Shown here: in pieces, positions 17,488 through 26,944 of the stretch
Numbering within the stretch: the first letter of the stretch is position 1
Layout: each line of letters opens with the position of its first letter
Assembly (NCBI RefSeq): GCF_021504595.1
Contig: NZ_JACSGT010000001.1
Coordinates: 2,728,001 to 2,792,000, forward strand
Source of the DNA: Chryseobacterium indicum
GTDB taxonomy: Bacteria; Bacteroidota; Bacteroidia; Flavobacteriales; Weeksellaceae
Direction of reading: 5' to 3'
DNA length: 64,000 bases
The notes under the pieces: generated by a model
What the model saw: the letters and a program-made list of their open reading frames with translations, nothing else
What the model was told of the DNA's origin: nothing
Database searches by the model: none
Position numbers and translations under genes: made by a program

Positions 17488-18543
17488 TTAGTCAATTTTT
17501 TTAACAACAGCTTTTTCTGCTTCTTTTCTGCTTCCGTCGAAACCATCTACTCCGCTTACTGTTGTATATTTAAGAACGAATTTTTTACCCGGATTCAGTC
17601 TGTTGTAAACACTCTGACACATTAAAGTAGCTTCATGGAATCCGCAAAGGATCAGCTTTAATTTTCCCGGATAAGTATTGATGTCTCCGATCGCATAAAT
17701 TCCGTCGATGTTTGTCTGATAGTCTAAAGCATTGTTTACAACGATTGCATTTTTCTCGATATTCAGTCCCCAGTTTCCGATTTCTCCCAATTTTGGAGTT
17801 AATCCGAATAACGGAATAAAATAATCTGTTTCAATATCGTAAGGATCCTGCCCGTCAACAGCAACCGTAATCGCTTCTACTTTTCCGTCACCTTTAATCG
17901 CTGTAACTTCTGCAGGAGTAATTAATTTAATTTTACCCTGATTTTTAAGATCCTGAACTTTTTCTACAGAATCCAGAGCGCCACGGAATTCGTTTCTTCT
18001 GTGGATCAACGTAACTTCACTCGCTACATTAGATAAGAAAATACTCCAGTCCAGTGCAGAATCTCCTCCTCCGGCAATCACTACTTTTTTATTTCTGAAA
18101 TGTTCAGGCTCTTTTACGAAATACTCAAGGCCTTTTTCCTCGTAGTCGGCTACGTTTTCAATCGTAGGTTTTCTCGGCTCAAAAGTTCCAAGACCTCCCG
18201 CAATGGCAATTGCTTTCGCTCTGTGAACCGTTCCTTTGTTCGTAATCACTTCAAACCATTCATCATCCACTTTTGTGTAAGAAACCGCTGTTTCTCCCAA
18301 AGTGAATCCCGGCTGAAACTGCTTGATCTGCTCCATTAAATTATCTACAAGTTCTCCCGCGTTTACAGAAGGATATCCCGGAATATCGAAAATAGGCTTT
18401 TTAGGATAAAGCTCAGCCAACTGTCCTCCCGGTTGAGGAAGTGCATCAATAATATGGCACTTCATTTTTAATAAACCTGCTTCAAATACAGCAAAAAGTC
18501 CTGTGGGACCGGCTCCTATGATCAATATATCCGTCGTTATCAT
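17488..18543 (-). CDS. Ferredoxin--NADP reductase, thioredoxin-reductase-like type
   Basis: 351 residues with two dinucleotide-binding domains. The FAD site begins GAGPTGLFAVFEAG with the second half PQPGGQLAELYPKKPIFDIPGYP. The NADPH site is VIAGGGDSALDW. The CxxC of true thioredoxin reductases is absent, and the C-terminal GDINTYPGKLKL is typical for the YumC-like ferredoxin-NADP reductases. It sits upstream of the ferredoxin, its likely partner. A perfect -7 TAAATTTG is found 34 bases upstream of the ATG. Confidence 0.93.
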   Translation of the reverse strand: MITTDILIIGAGPTGLFAVFEAGLLKMKCHIIDALPQPGGQLAELYPKKPIFDIPGYPSVNAGELVDNLMEQIKQFQPGFTLGETAVSYTKVDDEWFEVITNKGTVHRAKAIAIAGGLGTFEPRKPTIENVADYEEKGLEYFVKEPEHFRNKKVVIAGGGDSALDWSIFLSNVASEVTLIHRRNEFRGALDSVEKVQDLKNQGKIKLITPAEVTAIKGDGKVEAITVAVDGQDPYDIETDYFIPLFGLTPKLGEIGNWGLNIEKNAIVVNNALDYQTNIDGIYAIGDINTYPGKLKLILCGFHEATLMCQSVYNRLNPGKKFVLKYTTVSGVDGFDGSRKEAEKAVVKKID

Positions 18544-18576
18544 AATTATAAGATAATTTAATTATACTTGTGAGCG

Positions 18577-18584
18577 CAAATTTA
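18577..18584 (-). promoter_or_regulatory. Putative -7 element for the reductase
   Basis: Minus-strand TAAATTTG, the most common form of the Bacteroidota -7 box in this window, lies 34 bases upstream of the ATG. The -33 box is not clear. Confidence 0.45.
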
Positions 18585-18699
18585 CTAATTTTAATGCGAA
18601 GCATATTTAATTCAGTCTAAATAAAAAACTGAGATTTGTCAAATATCTTTTATATTTTTAAGTTATTGAATTTGGCAGTGTTTTTGTAAAATTTTAATT

Positions 18700-19470
18700 A
18701 TGAAGAAATTTTTAAGTGTTATTTCGATATTTATATTCATTCTGGGATTTGGACAGATTGATAATATTGCAGACGGAGAGTCTATTACGCTGAGAATCCA
18801 TTACGGATTTCTGAATGCCGGTACTGCTAATCTTACGGCACAAAAAACCACTTTTAAAGGCGCTCCTCACCTTCATGTAAGAGGGACAGGACAGACTACG
18901 GGAGCGGTAAGAGCTTTTTTTAAAGTGGAAGATTTTTATGAAAGCTACATCAATATGCAGACCGAACTTCCTAGCTTTTACGTAAGAAATGTGCGGGAAG
19001 GAAGCTACAGACAACATCTGGAAACTACTTTTAATCACGACAACAATACATTGGTTTTAACGGATAAGAAAACGCCGGCAAACGGATCGAAAGTGATAAA
19101 ATCTGTAAAAGGAGTTCAGGATATGCTTTCGTGCTTCTACTATTTAAGAAGTAAAACTGCCGCTGAACTGAAAACCGGAACAGTAATCAACATGAATGTC
19201 TGGATTGATGATGAAATGTTTCCTTTTCAGCTAAAAGTAGTGGGAACTGAAAATCTGGATACCAAATTCGGGACAATTAATTGTTTAAAAATTATTCCGT
19301 CTGTGAAAAGCGGAAGGGTTTTTAAAGAAAAAGAAGGAGTAACGATGTGGGTTTCTAACGACGCCAATCATATCCCTATTTTATTGAAAGCTGAATTGGC
19401 AGTCGGATCATTAAAAGCAAGTATCGACGGATATAAAAATGTAAAATATCCTTTAAAGTTTACAAAATAA
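18700..19470 (+). CDS. DUF3108 domain protein, exported
   Basis: 256 residues. A signal peptide (MKKFLSVISIFIFILGFGQ) is followed by a DUF3108-type beta-rich domain: GESITLRIHYGFLNAGTANL, then YYLRSKTAAELKTGTVI and FQLKVVGTENLDTKFG...KSGRVF, ending with a Trp-containing MWVSNDANHIPI strand. Members are periplasmic and resemble lipid- or lipoprotein-binding folds, with no proven function. It is a single-gene unit ended by a good hairpin. Confidence 0.82.
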   Translation: MKKFLSVISIFIFILGFGQIDNIADGESITLRIHYGFLNAGTANLTAQKTTFKGAPHLHVRGTGQTTGAVRAFFKVEDFYESYINMQTELPSFYVRNVREGSYRQHLETTFNHDNNTLVLTDKKTPANGSKVIKSVKGVQDMLSCFYYLRSKTAAELKTGTVINMNVWIDDEMFPFQLKVVGTENLDTKFGTINCLKIIPSVKSGRVFKEKEGVTMWVSNDANHIPILLKAELAVGSLKASIDGYKNVKYPLKFTK

Positions 19471-19494
19471 ATTCATTGTAAATCATTAGAAATA

Positions 19495-19526
19495 AGGTGT
19501 CTGCAAATTTTGCAGACACTTTTTCG
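19495..19526 (+). terminator. Rho-independent terminator
   Basis: GTGTCTGCAAA at 19497-19507 pairs with TTTGCAGACAC at 19509-19519, followed by a T run. Confidence 0.8.
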
Positions 19527-19587
19527 TTTTGTCATGTAATACATCTCAGATTTCGGTTGTCTTCTTTAAAACATTAAGAACTGAAAT

Positions 19588-22011
19588 ATGAAAACTCATA
19601 TACTAACAATTTGCTTTATTTTATCTTCTCTATTCACCTATTCTCAGAAAAAGGAAGATGTACAGATTGTCAGAAAAAACATCGTCATCACAAAAACTTC
19701 ATCATCGCCCAAAATAGACGGAATTCTGGATGATGCAGAATGGCGGAACGCACCTGTTGCTACAGGTTTTATAGAAAGACAGCCCAACAACGGAAAACTT
19801 CAGGCAGATTCTGTGAGAACGGAGGTAAAAATTTTATATGATGATACAGGAATTTACTTCGGAGCACAGATGTACGATCCTACTCCCCATAAAATTGCCA
19901 AAGAACTTACGGAAAGAGACGGTGTAGGAAATGATGATTTTTTCGGTGTTACTTTAAACGGCTATAATGATAAGCAGCAGAGTCTGGAATTTATGGTAAC
20001 CGCAGCCGGCGTTCAGTTTGATGCAAAAATTACGACGGACGGAGAAGATGATACATGGAATTCTATCTGGTACAGCAGCGCAAAAATTAACGAAAAAGGA
20101 TGGGCGGTAGAAATGAAAATCCCTTATTCTGAACTGAGATTTCCAAAAAATAACGTTCAGGAATGGGGAATGAATATGTTCCGCAGGATTCAGCGTACAA
20201 AAACTACTTATGACTGGAATTTTGTGGATAACGCCAAAAATTCTTATACATTATTTGATGGTGTTTTAAAGGGAATCGAAAATATCAATCCTCCTACCCG
20301 ATTGTCTTTTACGCCTTATTTTTCAACATATGTGAACAGTTTCGACGGAAAAACCACTGCCAATGTTAACGGCGGAATGGATGTGAAATACGGGATTAAT
20401 GACGCCTTTACATTCGATATGACTTTGATTCCGGATTTCGGACAGGCAAATTTTGATAATTCAATTCTGAATTTAACGCCATTTGAACAACAGTTTTCCG
20501 AACAGAGAACGTTCTTTACCGAAGGAACCGAACTATTCAGTAAAGGCGGAATGTTTTATTCAAGAAGAGTCGGCGGACAGCCTTCGAGATATCCGACAAC
20601 CAATGACAATGAAGGAGTAACGGAATATCCTTCAAAAGTAAAATTATTCAATGCTTTTAAAATTTCGGGAAGAACCAAAAAAGGATTGGGAATCGGCTTT
20701 TTTAATGGGATAACACAAAAAATGGAAGCCACCATTCTAAACCACGAAACCGGAGAAGTGAGAAGAGAGGTGGTAGAACCGTGGACGAATTACAATGTTT
20801 TGGTTTTTGATCAGCGATTCAACGGAAATTCTTCTGTTTCTTTGGTAAATACCAATGTTACCAGGGACGGAGATTTCCGCGATGCCAATGCAACGGGAAT
20901 TCTCTGGGACATCAACAATAAAAAAAATACCTACAATACTTTCGGAAGTTTAAAAGGAAGCTGGGTGATGGATGGTGAAACCAAATTCGGAACTAAAGGT
21001 GAGCTCGGCTTCGCAAAAATTTCAGGCAAAAACCGTTTCAACATTAATGGAAATGTAACCACAAAAGACTGGGACATTAATGATGTAGGATTTTCTACAA
21101 GAACCAATTTCGGAAATTACAACGCATGGTACGGTTACAGAATTTTGCAGCCTACAAAAACATTCAATAATATGTATCTGAATTTTAATCTGAACTACTA
21201 TCACAGATTAGAACCATTTATTTTTCAAAATCTGATTTTTAATAACAATAACAGTTTTACGGATAAAAACTTCAGGGTTTTCGGAGGAGGAATAGAGTTT
21301 ACACCTTTTACACAAAACGATATATATGAACCGAGAACTTTTGGGAGACATCTGAAAGTTCCCAAATACTTCGATTCATGGATATGGTTTGAAAGCGACA
21401 GCAGAAAAAAGTTACAGCTTAATTTCACTTTCGATTATTATGCGTACGATGAAAAAGGAAGAAATCAGGTTCTTACCAATTTCGGACTCCGTTACCGTTT
21501 TTCAGACAAATTTAATGTAAACTGGAGTTTTAATCCGAGTTTCAGCAATAATGAAACAGGTTTTGCAGGAAAAAACAGTACTGATATTTTCATCGGAAGA
21601 AGGCAGCGAAATACCTACGAAAATGCACTGACTTCAAAGTATACTTTTAATGAAAAAATGGCTCTCACGTTAACATTCAGACATTATTTTTCGGATGTTA
21701 CTTATAAACAGTTTTACGCATTAAATCAGGATGGAAGTCTTACAGAAACCAATGCTTTTAATAAAAACCTGAACGGAACCTACAATGCATGGAATGTTGA
21801 TCTGAGATTTTCGTGGTGGTTTGCTCCGGGAAGCCAGTTGACTTTATTGTACAGAAATGCCACGTCCAATTATCTTGAATTTTCGAGACTGAATGTAAAG
21901 AAAAACTATGATATGCTCTTCAATGAACCCACCGTGAATAATATTTCTTTAAAACTGACTTACTTTCTGGATTATAACAGGGTAAAAAGCTGGACGAAGA
22001 AGAAAGGTTAA
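19588..22011 (+). CDS. DUF5916 outer-membrane protein with CBM9-like domain
   Basis: 807 residues with a signal peptide (MKTHILTICFILSSLFTYSQ). Residues of about 40-230 form a carbohydrate-binding-family-9-like sandwich beginning KIDGILDDAEWRNAPVA and including DDFFGVTLNGYNDKQQ. The remaining 570 residues are beta-rich with many aromatic strand ends and look like an outer-membrane barrel (DUF5916). The tail KLTYFLDYNRVKSW fits a terminal strand. The function is not established in this family. Nutrient binding or uptake is a guess from the CBM-like part. It is followed by a perfect terminator. Confidence 0.82.
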   Translation: MKTHILTICFILSSLFTYSQKKEDVQIVRKNIVITKTSSSPKIDGILDDAEWRNAPVATGFIERQPNNGKLQADSVRTEVKILYDDTGIYFGAQMYDPTPHKIAKELTERDGVGNDDFFGVTLNGYNDKQQSLEFMVTAAGVQFDAKITTDGEDDTWNSIWYSSAKINEKGWAVEMKIPYSELRFPKNNVQEWGMNMFRRIQRTKTTYDWNFVDNAKNSYTLFDGVLKGIENINPPTRLSFTPYFSTYVNSFDGKTTANVNGGMDVKYGINDAFTFDMTLIPDFGQANFDNSILNLTPFEQQFSEQRTFFTEGTELFSKGGMFYSRRVGGQPSRYPTTNDNEGVTEYPSKVKLFNAFKISGRTKKGLGIGFFNGITQKMEATILNHETGEVRREVVEPWTNYNVLVFDQRFNGNSSVSLVNTNVTRDGDFRDANATGILWDINNKKNTYNTFGSLKGSWVMDGETKFGTKGELGFAKISGKNRFNINGNVTTKDWDINDVGFSTRTNFGNYNAWYGYRILQPTKTFNNMYLNFNLNYYHRLEPFIFQNLIFNNNNSFTDKNFRVFGGGIEFTPFTQNDIYEPRTFGRHLKVPKYFDSWIWFESDSRKKLQLNFTFDYYAYDEKGRNQVLTNFGLRYRFSDKFNVNWSFNPSFSNNETGFAGKNSTDIFIGRRQRNTYENALTSKYTFNEKMALTLTFRHYFSDVTYKQFYALNQDGSLTETNAFNKNLNGTYNAWNVDLRFSWWFAPGSQLTLLYRNATSNYLEFSRLNVKKNYDMLFNEPTVNNISLKLTYFLDYNRVKSWTKKKG

Positions 22012-22097
22012 TCATTGATTTAACAGAACCATTGTAATTTTTCAATAGAATTTTGTTTTTAATTACGTTTTGTTTCTTAGGTCAGTAATTAAAAACG

Positions 22098-22129
22098 TCA
22101 AGCCTCCGAAATTTCGGAGGCTTGATTTT
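22098..22129 (+). terminator. Terminator of the DUF5916 gene
   Basis: A 28-base perfect palindrome (core AGCCTCCGAA / TTCGGAGGCT) at 22098-22125 followed by T residues, 86 bases after the stop codon. Confidence 0.82.
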
Positions 22130-22464
22130 CATTGTGTGTGTTTTTTTAGGCTGCTTTCTAACCTTTGCTACCTTTTTTTAGTATCTATCACAGAGCATTG
22201 CTGCTCTGCAATAATGATACAAGTATTATCATTTGTGCTTTAAGATATTTGATCCTGAAATAATTTTTTTCATCATTTGTGTTTTCAGAATCAAAATCAA
22301 TTTTAATTACCGGTTAATAATTGTTGTTTTTGTTGATACAAATGTAGGCACATTGTGGTACATAATTCTAATAAATCATTTAGATATATATCGCTAAGCT
22401 TGTAGATATTTATCTACAGAATATGAAAAAGCAATATTTAGCATTATAAACAGGCATTTTAAAT

Positions 22465-22501
22465 AAAAAAATTCATGAAATATTATAATTTCATGAATTT
22501 T
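22465..22501 (-). terminator. Terminator of the two-component operon
   Basis: AAAATTCATGAAAT at 22468-22481 and its exact complement at 22488-22501 form a 14-bp stem with a 6-base loop. On the minus strand it is followed by a T run, 22 bases beyond the regulator stop. Confidence 0.7.
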
Positions 22502-22523
22502 ATATCATAATAACCTCTAAAAA

Positions 22524-23168
22524 TCAGTAATGCTTTTTCATGAGATCAATAAGTTCTACAATATTTTCGATCTTAAGCTTATCGAAAATTCTTTTTTTAA
22601 TTGTACTTACTGTATTTTGTTTTACATCAAGACGATTGGCAATTTCGAGATTTCCAAGACCTTCGGCATACATTTCCGCGATCTGCAGTTCTCTTTCTGT
22701 TAAAGACAGCAAAGGATTAATAAGCGTCGGGTTACTTATGGAATTCCTAAGCAAAGCCTGTGTAACTTCAGAAATATAGCTTCCATGTGTGTACATTTTT
22801 TTAATTGCCTCTGCAATCTCTTCCTCTTCATTCAGCTTGCTTAAAAATCCGTCTGCTCCTGCATTTAAGAACTTCAGAGAATGGGTGCTTTCTTCAATTC
22901 CTGTAAAAATAAGGATCTTGGTTTTCGGACTTATTTTTTTAATTTCCGGTACAATGGTAATGCTGTTTCCATCGGGAAAATGAGCATCTATAATGGCAAT
23001 ATCTATCGGATGTTCCTGTATAGAGTTCATCAGCTGCTGCAAACTGGAAGCCTGAAAAATTTCGCATTCCCAGTCCATTTCTTCCAGCAGAAAAACAATC
23101 CCTTGTCTTATCAGGCTATGGTCATCTGCAAGCAAAACATTAACAGATGCAGAATTTAGTTCACTCAT
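22524..23168 (-). CDS. NarL/LuxR-type response regulator
   Basis: 214 residues. The receiver domain has acidic residues D15-D16 (LLADDHS), the phospho-acceptor D61 (IIDAHFPDG) and the lysine in LSKLNEE. The C-terminal LuxR-type helix-turn-helix is LTERELQIAEMYAEGLGNLEIANRL followed by DVKQNTVSTIKKRIFDKL. It is a DNA-binding transcriptional regulator. Its ATG overlaps the stop of the upstream kinase by four bases, so kinase and regulator are translationally coupled and clearly a pair. Target genes are not evident. Confidence 0.93.
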   Translation of the reverse strand: MSELNSASVNVLLADDHSLIRQGIVFLLEEMDWECEIFQASSLQQLMNSIQEHPIDIAIIDAHFPDGNSITIVPEIKKISPKTKILIFTGIEESTHSLKFLNAGADGFLSKLNEEEEIAEAIKKMYTHGSYISEVTQALLRNSISNPTLINPLLSLTERELQIAEMYAEGLGNLEIANRLDVKQNTVSTIKKRIFDKLKIENIVELIDLMKKHY

Positions 23169-24883
23169 TTACTGATATTTAAATTAACAGAAAAATGTAC
23201 GGTTGTACCTTTTCCTTCTTCGCTTGAAACAGAGATATCTCCATCGTATAAACCAATAATTTCTTTACATAAGCTCAATCCTAAGCCTGCACCTAGATTT
23301 TCTACGTCTTCCGACAGAACTCCCTGATAATAAGGTTCGAATATTTTTTCCAAATCGGATTTTGAAATTCCTACACCGGTATCGCTGATTTCTGTAATCA
23401 AAGATATTGTATTTTCGTCAACAGGCTGCGTTTTAGCGGTGACTTTTATCTGCCCGTTTTCAGTAAACTTATTCGCATTTCCCAGAATATTCATGAAAAT
23501 CTGATTGATCTTTTTATTATCAGAATAAACATTGATATTCGGATTTATATTTTCATCAATAATGAATTTATTGTTTCTGGTTTCAATATACGGCTCAATG
23601 GAAGTAAGAATTGAAGTGATTTCGCTTTTAAGATTAAACTTCACCGGAATCAGTTTATTTTCAACCGCCTGATTTTTAGTGTATTCTAAAATCTGGTTTG
23701 CCTGCATCAGTAAAGAATCGTTGGTAAAACTGATGGATTTCAGATACTCCTTCACCTTTTCGTCTTCTGTTCTTTTATTAATCCTGTTGATGAATAATCC
23801 TATGATTTTCAGCGGCGATCTCAGCTCGTGACTCAGCATTCCCAAAATTCTGTTCTTGAAATTAAGGTTTTCGCTGATCTGTTTATTGGCAGCGTTCAGC
23901 TTTTTCTCATAAATAAAGGCAATTCTGGTTAAGAACATGATTAAAACAGAAACAATAAACATCAGAATCATCGCCCCAAATACGATATTTTTTCGGATTC
24001 TGTTGCTTTCGGAATTCTGCTTTTGATATTCTTTCTCAAGCTCGGCTTTCGAATCTTTAATGGCAACATCATAAATGTTCATCAGTCCATTGCTATACAC
24101 CATAAGATTATTAAAGATTTTATAGAAGTTACCGCTGTTGTTCTGGTTTCTTACGACATTTACCTGAATTTTCTTTATTTCTCCTTTATAATGATTGTTT
24201 ACTTCATTAAAAATACTGTCGAATTCAGCTTTAATATTTGCAGGACTGGCTTCTTTTCCCTGTTTCACCGTAATAATTGTACTTTCTTTCCGTACATTTT
24301 CTTTTCCGGAAATAGCGTCTCCCAAACGTCCGAAAAGCCCTTTTTTCTTTACCGTATCAGAGATTGTCTTTGTTTCTACCTTAAACTTATCAAAGTCGTA
24401 GTTTACACTGTATTTTTCGAGTTTAGGAAGATTATTCTCGGCTTTAAAGTTAGATTTTGTTGAATATTCGTAGGTAGAATCTATCAGAGATTTCAGTTTT
24501 TTAATCTCCATAGAATCTTTTCTGTTTGAGGTAAGAACATTCTTAAGCTTAGGATATTTGTTTTCGTAATGTCCGATGCTGTCGAGATTTTTACCCAGTT
24601 TATTAAGAGAAGCGAAATATGAATTAAGATAAGTATTATCATTGCTCACCATATATTTTTGAAGGAAATTTTGTGCATTCAGAAGCTCTCCTCGGGAATT
24701 ATCCGTAAGATTTTCCAGTGTATGAACTTCTTTCAGCTGATTTTCAAAGAAAGCCAGATTTTTTCTCGAAATAAATTCATTATAGAAATATCCTGCAATA
24801 AGAAGCTGGATGAGCAGAATACAAACGAGCAATGAGTAATGGATTATTTTTCTCGCTTTAAAGTTCAATAATTTTTTGGACAT
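23165..24883 (-). CDS. Membrane sensor histidine kinase
   Basis: 572 residues. Transmembrane helix 1 at about 14-33 and helix 2 at about 299-319 enclose a large extracytoplasmic region of some 265 residues, mostly helical and rich in Lys/Asn/Asp, with no recognised sensor fold. The cytoplasmic part has a HisKA domain with H352 in GMLSHELRSPL and a HATPase_c domain with the N box NILGNANKFTENG, SDTGVGIS and LGAGLGLSLC. It signals to the LuxR-type regulator encoded immediately downstream. The stimulus is unknown. The long helical sensor region is reminiscent of four-helix-bundle or CHASE-type sensors. Confidence 0.92.
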   Translation of the reverse strand: MSKKLLNFKARKIIHYSLLVCILLIQLLIAGYFYNEFISRKNLAFFENQLKEVHTLENLTDNSRGELLNAQNFLQKYMVSNDNTYLNSYFASLNKLGKNLDSIGHYENKYPKLKNVLTSNRKDSMEIKKLKSLIDSTYEYSTKSNFKAENNLPKLEKYSVNYDFDKFKVETKTISDTVKKKGLFGRLGDAISGKENVRKESTIITVKQGKEASPANIKAEFDSIFNEVNNHYKGEIKKIQVNVVRNQNNSGNFYKIFNNLMVYSNGLMNIYDVAIKDSKAELEKEYQKQNSESNRIRKNIVFGAMILMFIVSVLIMFLTRIAFIYEKKLNAANKQISENLNFKNRILGMLSHELRSPLKIIGLFINRINKRTEDEKVKEYLKSISFTNDSLLMQANQILEYTKNQAVENKLIPVKFNLKSEITSILTSIEPYIETRNNKFIIDENINPNINVYSDNKKINQIFMNILGNANKFTENGQIKVTAKTQPVDENTISLITEISDTGVGISKSDLEKIFEPYYQGVLSEDVENLGAGLGLSLCKEIIGLYDGDISVSSEEGKGTTVHFSVNLNISK

Positions 24884-25002
24884 TTTGTGTAAGTTATTAG
24901 TAAGTGTGTTTAGCTGTTTTTTAACTGCAAAGAAATTTTGCTTAACCGTTTAAATTCTCATTTAAATTTGAAAATTTTAAACAAGTTTAGCATAAAAATA
25001 GT

Positions 25003-25036
25003 AAAAAATCCTGTAAATATAATTTTTACAGGATTT
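25003..25036 (-). terminator. Terminator of pheS
   Basis: AAATCCTGTAAA at 25006-25017 pairs with TTTACAGGATTT at 25025-25036. On the minus strand the stem is followed by T residues, 24 bases after the pheS stop. Confidence 0.75.
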
Positions 25037-25059
25037 AAATTTATTTAAAACTTCAATAT

Positions 25060-26070
25060 TTATAAAGTTTTGAATTGCTCTAATGTTCTGATATCATTTT
25101 CGAAAAACATTCTGATGTCGCTCATCTGATAAAGAAGCATTACAATTCTTTCAATTCCCATCCCGAAAGCATATCCCGAATATTTCTCAGGATCAATGTT
25201 TACATTCTTCAAAACCGCCGGATCTACCATTCCGCATCCCATAATTTCCAGCCATCCCGTTCCTTTTGTTATCCTGTAATCTGTTTCAGAGTTTAACCCC
25301 CAATATACATCAATTTCCGCACTTGGTTCCGTAAAAGGGAAATAAGAAGGTCTCAGTCTGATCTTGGATTTTCCGAAAAGTTCAGTCGTAAAGAACTGAA
25401 TGGTCTGCTTTAAATCTGCGAAGCTTACATTTTCATCAATATACAATCCTTCAATCTGGTGGAAAATACAGTGGGAACGCGAAGAAACCGCTTCGTTTCT
25501 GAACACTCTTCCCGGAGATAAAATCCTGATCGGCGGCTGATTCTGTTCCATGTAACGGATCTGTACGGAAGAAGTATGCGTTCTTAATAAAATATCAGGG
25601 TTCTGCTCAATGAAGAAAGTATCCTGCATATCTCTCGCCGGATGATATTCCGGAAGGTTAAGCGCCGTGAAGTTATGCCAGTCGTCCTCGATTTCAGGAC
25701 CGTCTGCCACAGCAAAACCGATAGATTTAAAAATCTCGATGATTCTGTTTTTCACTAAGTTGATCGGGTGTCTAGATCCCAGCTCCAAAGGAAACGCCGG
25801 TCTTGTAAGATCTTCTTTTTCTACGATAATAGAAGATGCGGAAGCATTTTTTAAATCTTCCAGTTTTACGTTAACAGCCTGCTTCAGAGTATTGATCTTC
25901 TGCCCGAAATCTTTCTTCTGGTCGTTGGGAACTTCTTTGAATTTTTCAAAAAAATCATTCAGAATTCCTTTTTTACCATTGTACTTGATTCGGAAGTTTT
26001 CAATTTCCTCTTTAGATGTAGCATTAAAGCTGTTTACCTCAACGAGTAATTCTTCTATCTTTTCTATCAT
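25060..26070 (-). CDS. pheS: Phenylalanyl-tRNA synthetase alpha subunit
   Basis: 336 residues, the catalytic alpha subunit of the alpha2-beta2 class II enzyme that charges tRNA-Phe. The N-terminal coiled coil (about 1-90) binds tRNA. The class II motif 2 region has [20 protein letters not shown] region features, and motif 3 is [26 protein letters not shown] and [15 protein letters not shown] [11 protein letters not shown] are diagnostic. pheT is not adjacent, which is common in Bacteroidota. A -7 motif at 26096-26103 and a terminator suggest a single-gene unit. Confidence 0.97.
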   Translation of the reverse strand: MIEKIEELLVEVNSFNATSKEEIENFRIKYNGKKGILNDFFEKFKEVPNDQKKDFGQKINTLKQAVNVKLEDLKNASASSIIVEKEDLTRPAFPLELGSRHPINLVKNRIIEIFKSIGFAVADGPEIEDDWHNFTALNLPEYHPARDMQDTFFIEQNPDILLRTHTSSVQIRYMEQNQPPIRILSPGRVFRNEAVSSRSHCIFHQIEGLYIDENVSFADLKQTIQFFTTELFGKSKIRLRPSYFPFTEPSAEIDVYWGLNSETDYRITKGTGWLEIMGCGMVDPAVLKNVNIDPEKYSGYAFGMGIERIVMLLYQMSDIRMFFENDIRTLEQFKTL

Positions 26071-26095
26071 TGTTTTACCCTTTCAAAATGTTTTG

Positions 26096-26103
26096 CAAAA
26101 ATA
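26096..26103 (-). promoter_or_regulatory. Putative -7 element for pheS
   Basis: Minus-strand TATTTTTG lies 25 bases upstream of the pheS ATG. No clear -33 TTG is seen. Confidence 0.4.
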
Positions 26104-26137
26104 AGGTTTTTCAGTTGAATAATTTTCTTAAAAATGT

Positions 26138-26168
26138 TAAAAAATCTGCCTCTTTTGGGGAGACAGAC
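26138..26168 (-). terminator. Terminator of the YceI gene
   Basis: On the minus strand TCTGTCTC pairs with GAGGCAGA (one G-T wobble) around a short loop and is followed by T6, about 32 bases after the YceI stop. Confidence 0.6.
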
Positions 26169-26199
26169 TTCAATCACTTATTTCACTTAAATAAAAAAA

Positions 26200-26859
26200 T
26201 TATTTTTTTTCTAAAGCTTTCACGTTGATCTGAAGAGTCACCTCATCTTTTATCACGCCATTTTCGGCAGGAGCCTGAAATTTCACCCCAAACTCTTCTC
26301 TCATTATGTCTTTCGGTTCGGTAGCAATATTCACCAGACCTTCCTTCACAGAAACGTTGGCTTTAAACTGAACCGGTTTTGTAATTCCTTTGATGGTTAA
26401 ATTCCCATCCAGTAAGGTATTGTAATCTCCTTCAGCAGAAGGTGTTACTTTGGTAATTTCATACGAAGCCGTAGGAAATTTTTCTACCTCGAAAAAATCC
26501 CCGCTTTTCAGATGTCCGTTAAGTTTGTTCAGGTTTTCGGTATCGTTTTTCAGATCTTCAGAAGTTAAGGAAGCCATATCTGCAACAAATTTTCCGCTTT
26601 CCAGCTTTCCTTCTTTTACGGTAACATCGCCGCTTTCAAATTTAATAGTTCCGAAATGGCTTGTATTCTCCGATTTAAAAATTTTATATCCCTTCCACTC
26701 TACTTTACTGTTAAGTGTATCCACAACATATTCAGCTCCGTCTTTGGTTGTTGCAACTTCATTGCTATCGCTGGAAAGAGGTTTCTCCTTTTTGCAGGAA
26801 ACTACCGCAGCTAAAGCAAAAAATGCAGGAACAACCAACGAAAACAGCTTTTTTTTCAT
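26200..26859 (-). CDS. YceI-like lipoprotein
   Basis: 219 residues. A lipoprotein signal (MKKKLFSLVVPAFFALAAVVSCKK) places lipidated Cys22 at the membrane. The remainder is a YceI lipocalin-like beta barrel, with VDTLNSKVEWKGYK at the start, then HFGTIKFESGDVTVKEGKLESG and ITKPVQFKANVSVKEG. Family members bind long isoprenoid or amphiphilic ligands in the periplasm. The ligand here is unknown. It is transcribed divergently from the ABC ATPase gene. Confidence 0.88.
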   Translation of the reverse strand: MKKKLFSLVVPAFFALAAVVSCKKEKPLSSDSNEVATTKDGAEYVVDTLNSKVEWKGYKIFKSENTSHFGTIKFESGDVTVKEGKLESGKFVADMASLTSEDLKNDTENLNKLNGHLKSGDFFEVEKFPTASYEITKVTPSAEGDYNTLLDGNLTIKGITKPVQFKANVSVKEGLVNIATEPKDIMREEFGVKFQAPAENGVIKDEVTLQINVKALEKK

Positions 26860-26944
26860 GATTTATAAATTTTTATTACTCCTGCTAAAATAATAAAAAA
26901 TATTGTTCTTTCCTAAAAACATTTCAATTCATTACTTTTGTAAT

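Larger units (their letters stand above)
22012..22523. other. Gene-free convergent interval
   Basis: About 510 bp between the DUF5916 gene and the convergent two-component operon. It holds one terminator at each end and no credible gene. A short inverted repeat lies near 22211-22233 (AATGATAC / GTATTATCATT). No tRNA or known small RNA is recognisable. Confidence 0.6.
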
